A DNA stretch of 64,000 bases from Lachnospiraceae bacterium (GCA_910575475.1 CAJTGD010000017.1:1-64000); one strand, 5' to 3'. Counted from the stretch's first letter, positions 7,810-17,018 are shown. Notes: generated by a model not told the origin, from the letters alone. Numbers and translations: made by a program.

Positions 7810-8478
7810 TTGCAGAAAATCATGGTAGTGGAGGATGACAGGAAGCTGAACCGTGCTGTATGTTATGCGTTGGAGAAGGATGGGTATGGCGTGGTTTCTT
7901 CCTATGGTATAGAGGAAGCGAAGGCAGTTTGGCTACGGGGCGGGGTGGAGCTGATCCTGCTGGATGTGAACCTGCCGGATGGGGAAGGGTTTGTATTTTG
8001 CAAATGGGTCAAAGAGCAGGCGGCGGTCCCGGTTTTGTTCCTGACGGCACGGGATCTGGAGGAGGACGCGCTGAACGGGTATGAGCTGGGGGCGGAGGAC
8101 TATGTGACGAAGCCCTTTTCCATGAAAATCTTGCTGAAAAAAATTGATGTGATCCTGAAACGAAAAGGATCGGACGGGCATCTGTGCTTTGACGACGGAT
8201 TTTTGAAGGTGGATTTTGAGGCGGCTAAAACCCGGGCGGGAGGGCAGGAGTGTGTGCTTACGCCTACGGAGTTCCGATTGCTGAAGCAGTTCGTGACGAA
8301 CCGGGGGAAGCTTCTGACCTATGAGGTCCTGCTGGAACGGCTGTGGGATGTGAACGGGCAGTTTGTGGACAAGCACACCCTGGCCGTGAATGTGAACCGG
8401 CTTCGGAGGAAGATCGAGGACGAGGAGCACAGGTATATTTCAAATGTATATGGGATGGGGTATCAATGGCTGGGATGA
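7810..8478 (+). CDS. OmpR/PhoB-family response regulator (BceR-like)
   Basis: The 222-aa protein has a receiver domain (acidic VVEDD, phosphoacceptor D in LILLDVNLPDGEGF, K in DYVTKPF) and a winged-helix effector from about residue 125 (LTPTEFRLLKQF, TLAVNVNRLRRKIEDE, VYGMGYQWLG). TTG 7810 is the start, with GGAGAGG a few bases upstream. The next gene, a histidine kinase, overlaps its stop. The pair resembles BceRS systems that sense cell-wall antibiotics, but no ABC transporter is adjacent. Confidence 0.88.
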   Translation: MQKIMVVEDDRKLNRAVCYALEKDGYGVVSSYGIEEAKAVWLRGGVELILLDVNLPDGEGFVFCKWVKEQAAVPVLFLTARDLEEDALNGYELGAEDYVTKPFSMKILLKKIDVILKRKGSDGHLCFDDGFLKVDFEAAKTRAGGQECVLTPTEFRLLKQFVTNRGKLLTYEVLLERLWDVNGQFVDKHTLAVNVNRLRRKIEDEEHRYISNVYGMGYQWLG

Positions 8479-9425
8479 TCGTATTGACGGTATGCGCGCT
8501 GCTCCTGGCGGCGGCTTTGGGGTGGAAGCTGTATCTTCTGAAACAGGATGTCTACCGGTTCGCGGATCAGCTGGAAAAGAGTCTGGACGGGATCATTTCC
8601 GGAAAAGAGCCTGGGGAGGACTGTGGGGATGCGGTTTGCGGGGATGTGGTCTGCGGGGATTGCGAGGATGAGGACACGCTGTGGGGGAAGATCTGCGAAA
8701 AGCTGCGGCGGGCGGACCATATCTGGCAGAGGAAAGAGATGGAAAGCCTGTCCGAAAAAAATAAAATGAAGGAATTGATCTCCGACATTTCCCACCAGAC
8801 CAAAACACCGGTGGCCAATCTGAAATTGTGTATGGAGATCCTCCAGGATGAGCCCATGTCGGAACGGGCGGAGGAATTTTTGAGCAGCATGGAAGGGCAG
8901 ATTGAAAAGCTGGATTTCCTGATCCAGGGCATGGTCAAGATCTCCCGGCTGGAAACAGGCGTGATCACGATCCGGGACCGGGAATCCGACCTGCGGGCGA
9001 CCATCGGGCGGGCAGTGGCGGCCATCGTTCCCAAGGCGGAGGAGAAGCAGATCCGGCTGTATGTGGATTGTGACCGGGAGGTCCAAATCCGGCATGACGG
9101 GAAATGGACGGAGGAAGCGATCTTCAATCTTCTGGACAACGGAGTGAAATATACCGATGCCGGAGGCTCGATTCATATCGAAGTGAAGGCACAGGAAATG
9201 TTTACTCAAATCTGCATCCGGGATACCGGAAAGGGGATCGCGCCGGAACGGCAGGCGGAGATCTTTACCAGATTCTACCGGGAACCGGAGGTCCACGAGC
9301 AGGAAGGCATCGGGATCGGTCTGTACCTTGCCCGGAAGATCATCGAACTGCAGAAGGGGTATATCGAAGTCAAGTCAGAGGTGGGAGAGGGCGCGGAATT
9401 TCGGATCTATCTGCTGAATACCTGA
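8466..9425 (+). CDS. Sensor histidine kinase, intramembrane-sensing (BceS-like)
   Basis: About 319 aa. A single short hydrophobic N-terminal helix (MIVLTVCALLLAAALGWKLY) with almost no extracellular part is followed by HisKA with H in SDISHQTKTPVANLKL, the N-box EEAIFNLLDNGVKY and G-boxes DTGKGIAP and GIGIGLYLARKI. Start 8466 or 8475 (ATGA overlap with the regulator stop) is possible. Odd: a Cys-rich micro-repeat (DAVCGDVVCGDCEDED) lies between the helix and the kinase core. It matches none of the usual domains and might bind metal or be repeat slippage. Confidence 0.85.
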   Translation: MAGMIVLTVCALLLAAALGWKLYLLKQDVYRFADQLEKSLDGIISGKEPGEDCGDAVCGDVVCGDCEDEDTLWGKICEKLRRADHIWQRKEMESLSEKNKMKELISDISHQTKTPVANLKLCMEILQDEPMSERAEEFLSSMEGQIEKLDFLIQGMVKISRLETGVITIRDRESDLRATIGRAVAAIVPKAEEKQIRLYVDCDREVQIRHDGKWTEEAIFNLLDNGVKYTDAGGSIHIEVKAQEMFTQICIRDTGKGIAPERQAEIFTRFYREPEVHEQEGIGIGLYLARKIIELQKGYIEVKSEVGEGAEFRIYLLNT

Positions 9426-9463
9426 CCCGAATAACCGGAAATGCACAATACGGGTGGAAATAT

Positions 9464-9550
9464 TTCCAACCCACTTAACCATTCGAAAAAATCGTGCTGA
9501 CGCACTCTTGCGTCTGCTGACGCAGCCTCTTTTTGCTCATTAATAAGTGC
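9464..9550. repeat. Dispersed palindromic repeat, family A, copy 1
   Basis: It begins TTCCAACCCACTTAACCATT and contains the paired motif CTGACGCACTCTTGCGTCTG and ends TTTTTGCTCATTAATAAGTG, so its ends are imperfect inverted repeats. The same core recurs at 28607-28682, and its head recurs on the other strand at 33409-33440. It fills the gap between the kinase and the pepT terminator. Confidence 0.6.
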
Positions 9551-9560
9551 GTGAGAATAC

Positions 9561-9590
9561 AAAAAATCCGGCTGTTAAACCGGATTTTTT
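9561..9590. terminator. Bidirectional terminator between the kinase gene and pepT
   Basis: AAAAAATCCGG (9561-9571) pairs with CCGGATTTTTT (9580-9590) around an 8-base loop, so a T-tract follows on both strands. The hairpin includes the last codon and stop of pepT. Confidence 0.85.
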
Positions 9591-10789
9591 GCGATTTCGA
9601 TCAGAATCTGTACGACATGCTCCATGGCCTCCACGGTGATATGCTCAAAGGGCCCGTGGAATCCCTCCCCTCCGGTGCCCAGGTTGGGGCAGGGAAGCCC
9701 CCGGAAGGAAAGCTCCGCGCCGTCTGTACCGCCCCGGATAGCAGGAGATACCGGCGTGACCCCCACAGCCTTCATGGCTGCCCTTGCTTTTTCTACGATA
9801 TAAAAATGCTCCTTCACCACTTCCAGCATATTCCGATAGTTGTGGGTTATGGTGAGCACTACCGTACCTTTCCCATATTTTTCATTGAATGAGGCTTCCA
9901 GTTCACGCAGAAAAGCAAGCCGCTTTTCAAAAATCTGCTGATCGTGATCCCGGACGATGTACTGCAGCTTTGCATGAGCTACATTTCCCTCCATGTCGGT
10001 CAAGTGGTAGAAGCCCTGGCGGTCCTCCGTATGCTCCGGAACCTCTTCGGGAGGAAGCATGCGGTGCAGCTCACAGGCAATGGATCCTGCATTGACCATG
10101 ATATCCTTGGCGCTTCCGGGATGGACGTTGACCCCCCGGATCTGGAACAGGGCAGCCGCGGCATTAAAGTTCTCATAGGAGATCTCGCCCTCATAATCCC
10201 CGTCCACGGTATATGCGTAATCCGCCTGGAAATGTTCCAGGTCAAAGGCTTCGAAGCCCCGTCCCACTTCCTCGTCCGGCGTGATCCCCACCCAGATGTC
10301 GCCGTGGGGAATCTGTTCCCGGACGATCTGCTCCACTGCGGTTAGGATCTCCGTAGCCCCGGCCTTGTCATCCGCGCCCAGCAGGGTGGAGCCGTCCGTT
10401 ACGATCAAAGTCTGCCCTTTCCGGGAAGCCAGTCTCGGAAAATCCGAAACCTTCAGCACATCTCCGGTAGCCTGCAGTGTCACATCCTTCCCGTCATAAT
10501 CCGGGATGAGCGTGGGATGTACATCCTTTCCGGAAAAATCCGGCGCGGTATCCATATGTGCGATAAAACCGATGGACTTCTTATCTTCATATCCTTCTGT
10601 GGCTGGGAGCAGACCGTATACATAGCAGTGCTCGTCGCACTTCACCCGGGAGAGCCCCAGTTCTCTCAGCTCGTCCGCCAGGGCGTGTCCAAGCTCAAAT
10701 TGCCGGTCCGTGCTGGGAATCTGTTCCTGGCCGTCGCAGGACGTAGTCCAATAAGAGACGTATTTTAGAAATCTTTCTTCAACCTTCAT
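9575..10789 (-). CDS. pepT: Peptidase T (tripeptide aminopeptidase)
   Basis: At 404 aa it matches PepT length. It shows the M20B zinc-site residues: H78 and D80 in FIAHMDTAPD, D140 in LGADDKAG, E173/E174 in TPDEEVGRG, D196 in YTVDGDYEG and a late H in GGEGFHGPFEH. It is a cytosolic exopeptidase that removes the N-terminal residue of tripeptides. It stands alone, with a terminator at its stop and AGGAGG before ATG 10789 (plus-strand GTAACCTCCT). Confidence 0.95.
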   Translation of the reverse strand: MKVEERFLKYVSYWTTSCDGQEQIPSTDRQFELGHALADELRELGLSRVKCDEHCYVYGLLPATEGYEDKKSIGFIAHMDTAPDFSGKDVHPTLIPDYDGKDVTLQATGDVLKVSDFPRLASRKGQTLIVTDGSTLLGADDKAGATEILTAVEQIVREQIPHGDIWVGITPDEEVGRGFEAFDLEHFQADYAYTVDGDYEGEISYENFNAAAALFQIRGVNVHPGSAKDIMVNAGSIACELHRMLPPEEVPEHTEDRQGFYHLTDMEGNVAHAKLQYIVRDHDQQIFEKRLAFLRELEASFNEKYGKGTVVLTITHNYRNMLEVVKEHFYIVEKARAAMKAVGVTPVSPAIRGGTDGAELSFRGLPCPNLGTGGEGFHGPFEHITVEAMEHVVQILIEIAKNPV

Positions 10790-10826
10790 AGTAACCTCCT
10801 GAATAATGATAAAGTGATATATATGC

Positions 10827-11225
10827 CTAAACCTGAAAGGTTTTTAGAGCCATATAGTTTTTGGAGAAATAATGAGTGCAGATGGCAGCTACATTTTCGG
10901 GATTTAACCTTTGCGGCATATTGATCCCTTCTACTTTTTTCGATCCCGTCAGATCAATATTCCATTTCATGCGGATAGATTTGGTCGGATTATCAGAGTA
11001 TTTATTGAATAGATCTCCCATTCCGCGCTTACTGATCATAGTCTGAAAAGCGGAGTCACCGATCAGGCTGCCTGAGCAATTCATCATATCCGCGCAAAAA
11101 GATAAGGCTTTGATAAAATTTGTTTTTCCTGAATTGTTCGGACCGATCAATATATTGATCCTGCTGAATTTTAAATCCGATACATTCACATTTCTGAAAT
11201 TTGTACAGCTAAATGATTTGATCAT
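10827..11225 (-). pseudogene. N-terminal fragment of an AAA_21/OLD-like ATPase
   Basis: MIKSFSCTNFRNVNVSDLKF and the Walker A loop GPNNSGKTNFIKAL are typical of the start of a roughly 400-residue ATPase. The frame ends after about 132 aa with a tail that does not look like the family (PQRLNPENVAAICTHYF). No signature or Walker B motif follows nearby. AGGAGG precedes ATG 11225. I infer a 3' deletion. It is the second broken ATPase of this class within 5 kb. Confidence 0.65.
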
Positions 11226-11744
11226 GACATCCTCCTGATTGAATTTTGCGCTCAACCTTGACTTATAGTATACGCAATTAGAATTTAAAAATCAACCTAA
11301 GGATCTGTCATGAAATAAACTTTCATTTTGACTTGTCTAAATCTGTATATGCGTTAAAATGAAAAGTTGTTTCCTGACAGCTCCTAAATTCCGGCAAGAA
11401 CGAAACGAGATTAGAGCTTTGATATCTACGACCCGCCGGTACGGTTCCGCAGAGTATTTGAACTGGAACAGAGGCCGGAATACGGCAAAATCTTGTAATG
11501 CCGGACAAAACGGAGAAAAAGTTGGAGAGCGGGAGCTTTGAATACCATCGTATGCAGAAAGGCTGCCAGTGGCAGGCTTTCTGTATTGGCGTACAGCTTG
11601 AATCATTCTAAAATCTCATAAAGTAAAAACAAAAATATAATATTGCGAACAAAAATAAAATATTTTTTTCCTCGGATTCTTTAGAATACAGGTATCAAGA
11701 CAGACAACCGTGCACAAGCACGATCTAAGAAAGGAAGAGATCTT
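11226..11744. other. Intergenic region with hairpin and glycoside-operon promoter region
   Basis: No gene is evident. A hairpin at 11554-11583 (AGAAAGGCTGCC/GGCAGGCTTTCT, one mismatch) lies in a phrase CATCGTATGCAGAAAGGCTG that recurs at 20204 with one change. The last 110 bases are AT-rich and hold the motif at 11636-11653. No clear sigma-A promoter is seen, which fits activator-dependent transcription. Confidence 0.4.
11636..11653 (+). promoter_or_regulatory. Shared upstream motif, copy 1 (before GH3 operon)
   Basis: TATAATATTGCGAACAAA matches TATAATATATCGAACAAA at 17094-17111 at 16 of 18 positions. That second copy lies between the AraC regulator and the rhamnosidase. Two near-identical sites upstream of two co-functional glycosidase units suggest an AraC-family operator. 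Confidence 0.5.
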
Positions 11745-14018
11745 ATGAACAAGGAAAAAATCAGGCATCTCATTTCACAAATGACACTGGAGGAAAAAGC
11801 GGGACTCTGCTCCGGGGCAGACTTTTGGAGCACGAAGGGCGTGGAACGTCTGGGGATTCCCGCCGTGTCCGTCTCCGACGGCCCTCACGGACTGCGCAAG
11901 CAGAGCGGCGAGGCGGACCACCTGGGGCTCAATGAGAGCATCCGGGCAGTCTGCTTCCCGGCAGGCTGCGCCGTAGCGGCAAGCTTCGACCGGGAGCTGG
12001 CGAAAACACTGGGAGAGACCCTGGGAGAAGAGTGTCAGGCGGAGGACATCAGCACCATCCTGGGGCCGGCCATGAACATCAAGCGCTCCCCCCTGTGCGG
12101 ACGGAATTTTGAGTATTATTCCGAGGATCCGCTTTTATCTGCTGAGCTGGGCGCTGCTTATGTAAAGGGTGTTCAGAGCAAAAACGTAGGAACCAGCCCC
12201 AAACATTTTATGGCAAACAACCAGGAATACCACCGGATGACCAGCGATTCCCGGATGGATGAGCGGACCATGCGGGAAATCTATCTGGCGTCCTTTGAGG
12301 GCATGGTGAAACAGGCCCGGCCATGGACCATCATGAATTCCTATAACAAGCTGAACGGAACCTATCTCTGTGAAAACAAAGAGATCCTGACCGACATCCT
12401 ACGGAAGGAATGGGGCTTCGACGGCTATGTGATGACGGACTGGGGCGCTATGAACAACCGGGTCGAGGCTTTGCAGGCAGGCTGCAATCTGGAAATGCCC
12501 TCATCCGGCGGAGCCACCGACGCGGAGATCGCGGCGGCAGTCCGGGAAGGAACCCTTTCGGAGGAGCTGCTGGATGACTCCTGTGAAGAGCTTTTGAACA
12601 TCATGTTCCGCTATGTGGAAAACAGAGATCCTTCTGCCCGGCTGGATCTGGAAAAGGATCATGAGACGGCAAGAAGGATTGCGGAGGAATGCATCGTGCT
12701 CCTGAAAAATGAGGAACAACTCCTGCCGTTATCCCCGAAAACAAAGACCGCCTTTATCGGTAAATATGCGGCGGCTCCCAGATACCAGGGCGGCGGCAGC
12801 TCCCACATCAACAGCTTCCGGGTGGAATCCGCGCTGGAGCAGGCAGAAAACTTTGCAGATGTGGTCTATGCGCAGGGCTATGATGACGCGGCAGATGTCA
12901 CGGATGAAGCCTTGCTCTCGGAAGCGGTGGAGGCGGCGAAGCATGCAAAAGCCGCAGTAATCTTTGCCGGACTGCCGGATGACTTTGAATCCGAGGGGTA
13001 TGACAGGAAACACCTCCGGATGCCGGACTGCCAGAACCGCCTCATCGAGGCTGTGGCAGAGGTCCAGCCCAATGTAGCGGTGGTCCTGCACAACGGCGCT
13101 CCCGTGGAAATGCCCTGGCTTTCGAAGGTAAAAGCAGTCCTGGAGGTCTATCTCGGAGGCCAGGCCGTAGGCAGCGCCGCGGCAAATGTCCTGTACGGAA
13201 AGGTGAATCCCGGCGGACGTCTGCCGGAGACCTTCCCGCTGCGTCTGCAGGATACGCCCTGCTTCCTGACATACGGAGGGGAAAACGACCGGTTCGAATA
13301 CCGGGAAGGCGTATTCGCAGGCTATCGGTACTATACCTCCAAGGAGATGCCGGTGCTCTTCCCATTTGGATACGGACTGTCCTACACCACATTTGACTAT
13401 CAGAACCTGCATGTGGAAAAGGACAGCATCAAAGAATCCGAGGGGCTGAAGGTTACGGTGGATGTGACAAACAAGGGAGACCGGGCCGGAAAAGAAGTGG
13501 TGCAGCTCTATGTATCCCCGAAAGACAGCAAAGCGATCCGTCCGGTCAGAGAGCTCCGCGGGTTTGAAAAGATCGAACTGCAGCCGGGAGAGACGAAAAC
13601 GGTCAGCTTTACACTGGACAGCCGGGCATTTTCGTACTGGAATACAGAGATCCATGATTGGTATGCAGAGTCCGGGGATTATGAGATCCAGATCGGGAAG
13701 TCCGCCCATGAGATCCTGCTGCGCGAGGCGGTGCATGTAGAGTCGGAAAAGGCGATCCCCAAGACCTTCCATCTCAACTCCACTCTGGGCGAGATCCTGG
13801 CGGATCCGAAGGGTAAAATGATCATGGAGCAGGCTATGGGCGGCGCCATGGGGGCCGGTGCGGCGGAGATGGCAAAGAGCGCGGACAAGGATGACGCGAT
13901 CAATGCGGAAATGATGGCGGCGATGATGGAGGCTATGCCGCTGAGACAGCTATTGAGCTTTGTGCCGGGGGTGACGAAGGAATCACTGGAACAGCTGGTG
14001 GCGGCATTGAACGCCTGA
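11745..14018 (+). CDS. GH3 beta-glucosidase-type glycosidase with C-terminal extra module
   Basis: The 757-aa protein has the GH3 barrel (SDGPHGLRK near 45-51, KHF at 153-155, nucleophile D232 in GYVMTDWGA), the second alpha/beta domain (RYQGGGSSHIN) and a fibronectin-III-like domain (EVVQLYVSPKDSKAIRPVRE). No signal peptide, so cytosolic. From about residue 671 an added ~85-residue Met/Ala-rich helical tail starts with STLGEILADPKGKMIMEQAM; the GH78 enzyme downstream carries a related tail. Operon with a sugar symporter 25 bases on. Likely releases glucose (or another beta-linked sugar) from imported plant glycosides. Confidence 0.9.
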   Translation: MNKEKIRHLISQMTLEEKAGLCSGADFWSTKGVERLGIPAVSVSDGPHGLRKQSGEADHLGLNESIRAVCFPAGCAVAASFDRELAKTLGETLGEECQAEDISTILGPAMNIKRSPLCGRNFEYYSEDPLLSAELGAAYVKGVQSKNVGTSPKHFMANNQEYHRMTSDSRMDERTMREIYLASFEGMVKQARPWTIMNSYNKLNGTYLCENKEILTDILRKEWGFDGYVMTDWGAMNNRVEALQAGCNLEMPSSGGATDAEIAAAVREGTLSEELLDDSCEELLNIMFRYVENRDPSARLDLEKDHETARRIAEECIVLLKNEEQLLPLSPKTKTAFIGKYAAAPRYQGGGSSHINSFRVESALEQAENFADVVYAQGYDDAADVTDEALLSEAVEAAKHAKAAVIFAGLPDDFESEGYDRKHLRMPDCQNRLIEAVAEVQPNVAVVLHNGAPVEMPWLSKVKAVLEVYLGGQAVGSAAANVLYGKVNPGGRLPETFPLRLQDTPCFLTYGGENDRFEYREGVFAGYRYYTSKEMPVLFPFGYGLSYTTFDYQNLHVEKDSIKESEGLKVTVDVTNKGDRAGKEVVQLYVSPKDSKAIRPVRELRGFEKIELQPGETKTVSFTLDSRAFSYWNTEIHDWYAESGDYEIQIGKSAHEILLREAVHVESEKAIPKTFHLNSTLGEILADPKGKMIMEQAMGGAMGAGAAEMAKSADKDDAINAEMMAAMMEAMPLRQLLSFVPGVTKESLEQLVAALNA

Positions 14019-14043
14019 AAAACAGAAAAAGGAGAGAGAAAAA

Positions 14044-15447
14044 ATGGCAAAGAAACCGTTAGGAAAAGACAAATTCGGAATCCAGAAGGTCATGCGTGTA
14101 GGCGATTATTTCGGGGACTCGCTGGGGCAGTTTTCGCTGAATGCGATCTCCGGCCTGGTAGGCCAGCTCACCTACTTCTATACAGACAAGGTGGGGCTGG
14201 CGGCAGGCGCGGTGGCGACTGCGTTCATGCTCACCAAGATCCTGGACGCGTTTACGGATCTGATCATGGGAAATATCATCGACCACACCAAACCGGGAAA
14301 AGAAAAATACCGGCCCTGGCTTTTAAAGATGGCGGTCCCGGCAGCCCTGCTGATCATACTGCTGTTTACGGTTCCGGCAAATGTAAGCCCAACGCTTCAG
14401 ATCATCTATATGTTTCTTACCAATTTCCTTCTGACCGCAGTGATCTATACGGCGATCGCGGTTCCCTACAGCGCGATCCAGGTTGTGCGGACCACAAGCC
14501 AGGAGGAGCGCGGGACGATGGGAACCTTCCGCGCGGCGGCAGGCTATGTGTCCGGAATGATCATCGCGGTACTGACCATACCTTTGACCAATATCTTAGG
14601 CGGCGATCAGGGCGCATGGATCAAATACGGATTTGGGTTCGGACTGGCGGCTCTGCTATGCCTGCTTTTGTGCTATGCAAGAAGCAAGGAAACGAATCCG
14701 GCCGCAGAGGTGAAGCCGGAGGAGGACGAGGAGGAGCAGATCCCATTTGGGGAAGCGGTAGGAAAGCTGTTCCGGAATAAATACTGGGTGATGGTGCTGG
14801 TATTAAGCCTGTGCGCCAATGTGACATACGGCCTGGCCAATTCCGCGGGAACCTATTATGCGAAATGGATCTATGGAAATGACAACCTGATCGGGATCCA
14901 GGGAGCGATCGGAATGATCCCCACACTGCTGGGATTCATACTGGTAGGTCCCATGATCAAGAAGCTGGGAGTTACAAAGACACTGCGGGTATCCTTCTTC
15001 CTGGGAATGGCGGCCAATGTGCTCCGTCTGCTGAATCCGTACCACTTCTGGATGAACACGATCCTGGGATGCTTCGGGACATTTTCCAATATTCCGATGA
15101 TGTGTCTGCTGGGGGTACTGACGGCGATGTCCATTGACTATAATGAGTATCAATTCGGACAGCGCATGGTGGCACGCTCCCAGAGCGCGGCAAGCTTCGG
15201 ATGCAAGGTGGGGACCGGTGTCGGAGCCTCCCTGGTAGGCTGGTGCTTGGGCATTGCCAGCTACGACCCTAATGCGGCGACTTTGACGGCAGGAACAAAA
15301 TACGCGATCTTCACATTCAACATTTATATTCCGATCATACTGTTTGCGGTGATGTTCTTCGTATCGCTGAAATTCGATCTGGAAAAGCGGATGCCGGAGA
15401 TCCATGCAAAGATCGCAGAGCGCAAGGCAGCAGGCAGCGCGGAGTAG
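14044..15447 (+). CDS. GPH-family glycoside:cation symporter
   Basis: The 467-aa membrane protein has twelve predicted helices and the GPH hallmarks (KVMRVGDYFGDSLGQFSLNA at the N-terminus, TKILDAFTDLIMGNIIDHTK in loop 2-3). GGAGAG precedes ATG 14044. Relatives (MelB, XynB, YicJ) import glycosides with Na+ or H+. Its place between a cytosolic GH3 enzyme and a GH5 remnant suggests it imports the disaccharide or aryl-glycoside those enzymes cleave. Confidence 0.9.
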   Translation: MAKKPLGKDKFGIQKVMRVGDYFGDSLGQFSLNAISGLVGQLTYFYTDKVGLAAGAVATAFMLTKILDAFTDLIMGNIIDHTKPGKEKYRPWLLKMAVPAALLIILLFTVPANVSPTLQIIYMFLTNFLLTAVIYTAIAVPYSAIQVVRTTSQEERGTMGTFRAAAGYVSGMIIAVLTIPLTNILGGDQGAWIKYGFGFGLAALLCLLLCYARSKETNPAAEVKPEEDEEEQIPFGEAVGKLFRNKYWVMVLVLSLCANVTYGLANSAGTYYAKWIYGNDNLIGIQGAIGMIPTLLGFILVGPMIKKLGVTKTLRVSFFLGMAANVLRLLNPYHFWMNTILGCFGTFSNIPMMCLLGVLTAMSIDYNEYQFGQRMVARSQSAASFGCKVGTGVGASLVGWCLGIASYDPNAATLTAGTKYAIFTFNIYIPIILFAVMFFVSLKFDLEKRMPEIHAKIAERKAAGSAE

Positions 15448-15455
15448 GAGGATTT

Positions 15456-15805
15456 ATGGAAAAATTAACGGTAAAAGGAACAAGGTTTGTAGACGGATCC
15501 GGCAGGGAAGTGCTGCTGCAGGGAATCAATTTTGTCTGCAAGGAAAAGAAGCTGGGCTATTTGTGGCCCGATCACAGGAGATTGTTTTCCTGGTTTGCCC
15601 GGAGCGGAGCATCCGGCGAACTGCGGCATGTGGCATGAAGCATACCTGCGCAGCGAAGCGATCATCAACGTAGAGGACCATTTTTGGAAGAATGACCCTG
15701 CAGAGGACGGGATCGGACGTGTAAACGGGTCTATCCTGCGGTGACGGAAGGAGAACTGAGACACTATCATTACGACCGGCAGCATGGATATGTGACCTCA
15801 GCGTT
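15456..15805 (+). pseudogene. GH5-type glycoside hydrolase remnant
   Basis: The pieces of a GH5 endoglycosylceramidase/cellulase-like gene lie in three frames: an N-terminus with ribosome site (MEKLTVKGTRFVDGSGREVL, LLQGINFVCKEKK), a middle piece (GMWHEAYLRSEAIINVEDHF) and a C-terminal piece (RVYPAVTEGELRHYHYDRQH). An intact gene would be about 1.2-1.4 kb, but only 350 bases remain. Catalytic glutamates are not present. It follows the symporter by 8 bases, so it was once the third gene of the operon. Confidence 0.55.
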
Positions 15806-17018
15806 CCTCCGGCAGCAGCCCCTTGCCGTGCAGCGCGGGATTTTTCCGGTATTGCAGGGGCGTGATCTTGTACTGCTTTTTAAAGGCTGTCTGAAAATGG
15901 CTCTGGCTGGAGAAGCAGAGATAGCTGCTGATGACACTTAAAGGCTTGTCCGTAAACTGCAGCAGCTGCCTGCTTTCTTCCAGCCTGCACCGGAGAATAT
16001 AGGCGCTCAGGGAAAAGCCCATCTGTTCCTTGAAGTAGGTGGAAAAATAGGAACGGCTGAATCCTACATATTCCGCCACGTCGCTGACTGCGATCGGCCT
16101 GTTCGTATTCTGCTGGACAAACCGGAGCGCGCGCAGGAGGAGTTCGTCGGAGGTGCCCGGCAGGAAACACTCCTGCACCTTCCCGGCAAAGTCCAGCAGC
16201 ATCTGAAAACTCAGTGCATTCAGGGTGGCCGGATCATTGGTCTGTTCGGCCGTCCGGATATACAGGTCGGAGATCTGAAATGCGGTATCCGTATCCACTC
16301 CGCTTTTGATCGCGGATCTGGTGGCCAGGGTGGTCATAACGATGAGTGTGTTTTTGATCTGCCGCAGCTGCGTGGGAGCAACCACTCCCGCCTGAATGAC
16401 CGCGTCTGTGAATGTCATGTTCTTTAACCCGTCTATATTTCCTGTCTCTATATAATGTAAGATCAGCGATTCTACCTCATAAGAATTATTGTGGGTAAAG
16501 GTCTCCTTCTGTTCGTATGTTTTTTCTACATGCTGTGCGGAAATCTCCCCGGAATCAGGTTTTAAAATATCGGAGAGCTCCAGCTTTTTGTGATTGACAA
16601 TATAGTTTACCAGAAGCATTTTTGTGAGGAAGGAGGTCAGCGATACCGGAGGGATGAACTGAAAGAAGCCCTGAAAAAACGCTCGGTTCTCCTGCGCCAC
16701 GATATAATCGGCATACATATGGTGGAAATCCGAGTCCGTAAAAGGAATGTGGTTGACCGGGCCGGCAAGGATCCAAAGCCCAGGGGGGGTGCTTGCGTGT
16801 ACAGAGGCATATAAGATCCCGTAGTCCGTGAAAAGGTAGGAAATGGCCTCTGCATTTTCGAAAAGAGCGTCCCGGTATCGGGCAGGGGGATAGACGCAGG
16901 CCAGCTGCGTATCGGGAAACGCAAAGAGAAGCTCCGTATTTTGATACAGGTAAAAGGGGATATTCGTATCCTGATAAAACATCTGGCAAAGGGTTTTCAG
17001 ATCATCGATTCGGTTCAT
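15798..17018 (-). CDS. AraC-family transcriptional regulator
   Basis: The 406-aa protein has an uncharacterised N-terminal sensor region (about 1-290) and a C-terminal AraC DNA-binding domain (VSDVAEYVGFSRSYFSTYFK, then VISSYLCFSSQSHFQTAFKK and the PLQYRK ending). AGGAGG precedes ATG 17018. It is divergent from the GH78 gene and convergent with the GH3 operon, so it is the likely activator of both. The shared 18-bp motif at 11636 and 17094 is a candidate binding site. The inducer is presumably a plant glycoside or rhamnoside. Confidence 0.88.
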   Translation of the reverse strand: MNRIDDLKTLCQMFYQDTNIPFYLYQNTELLFAFPDTQLACVYPPARYRDALFENAEAISYLFTDYGILYASVHASTPPGLWILAGPVNHIPFTDSDFHHMYADYIVAQENRAFFQGFFQFIPPVSLTSFLTKMLLVNYIVNHKKLELSDILKPDSGEISAQHVEKTYEQKETFTHNNSYEVESLILHYIETGNIDGLKNMTFTDAVIQAGVVAPTQLRQIKNTLIVMTTLATRSAIKSGVDTDTAFQISDLYIRTAEQTNDPATLNALSFQMLLDFAGKVQECFLPGTSDELLLRALRFVQQNTNRPIAVSDVAEYVGFSRSYFSTYFKEQMGFSLSAYILRCRLEESRQLLQFTDKPLSVISSYLCFSSQSHFQTAFKKQYKITPLQYRKNPALHGKGLLPEER

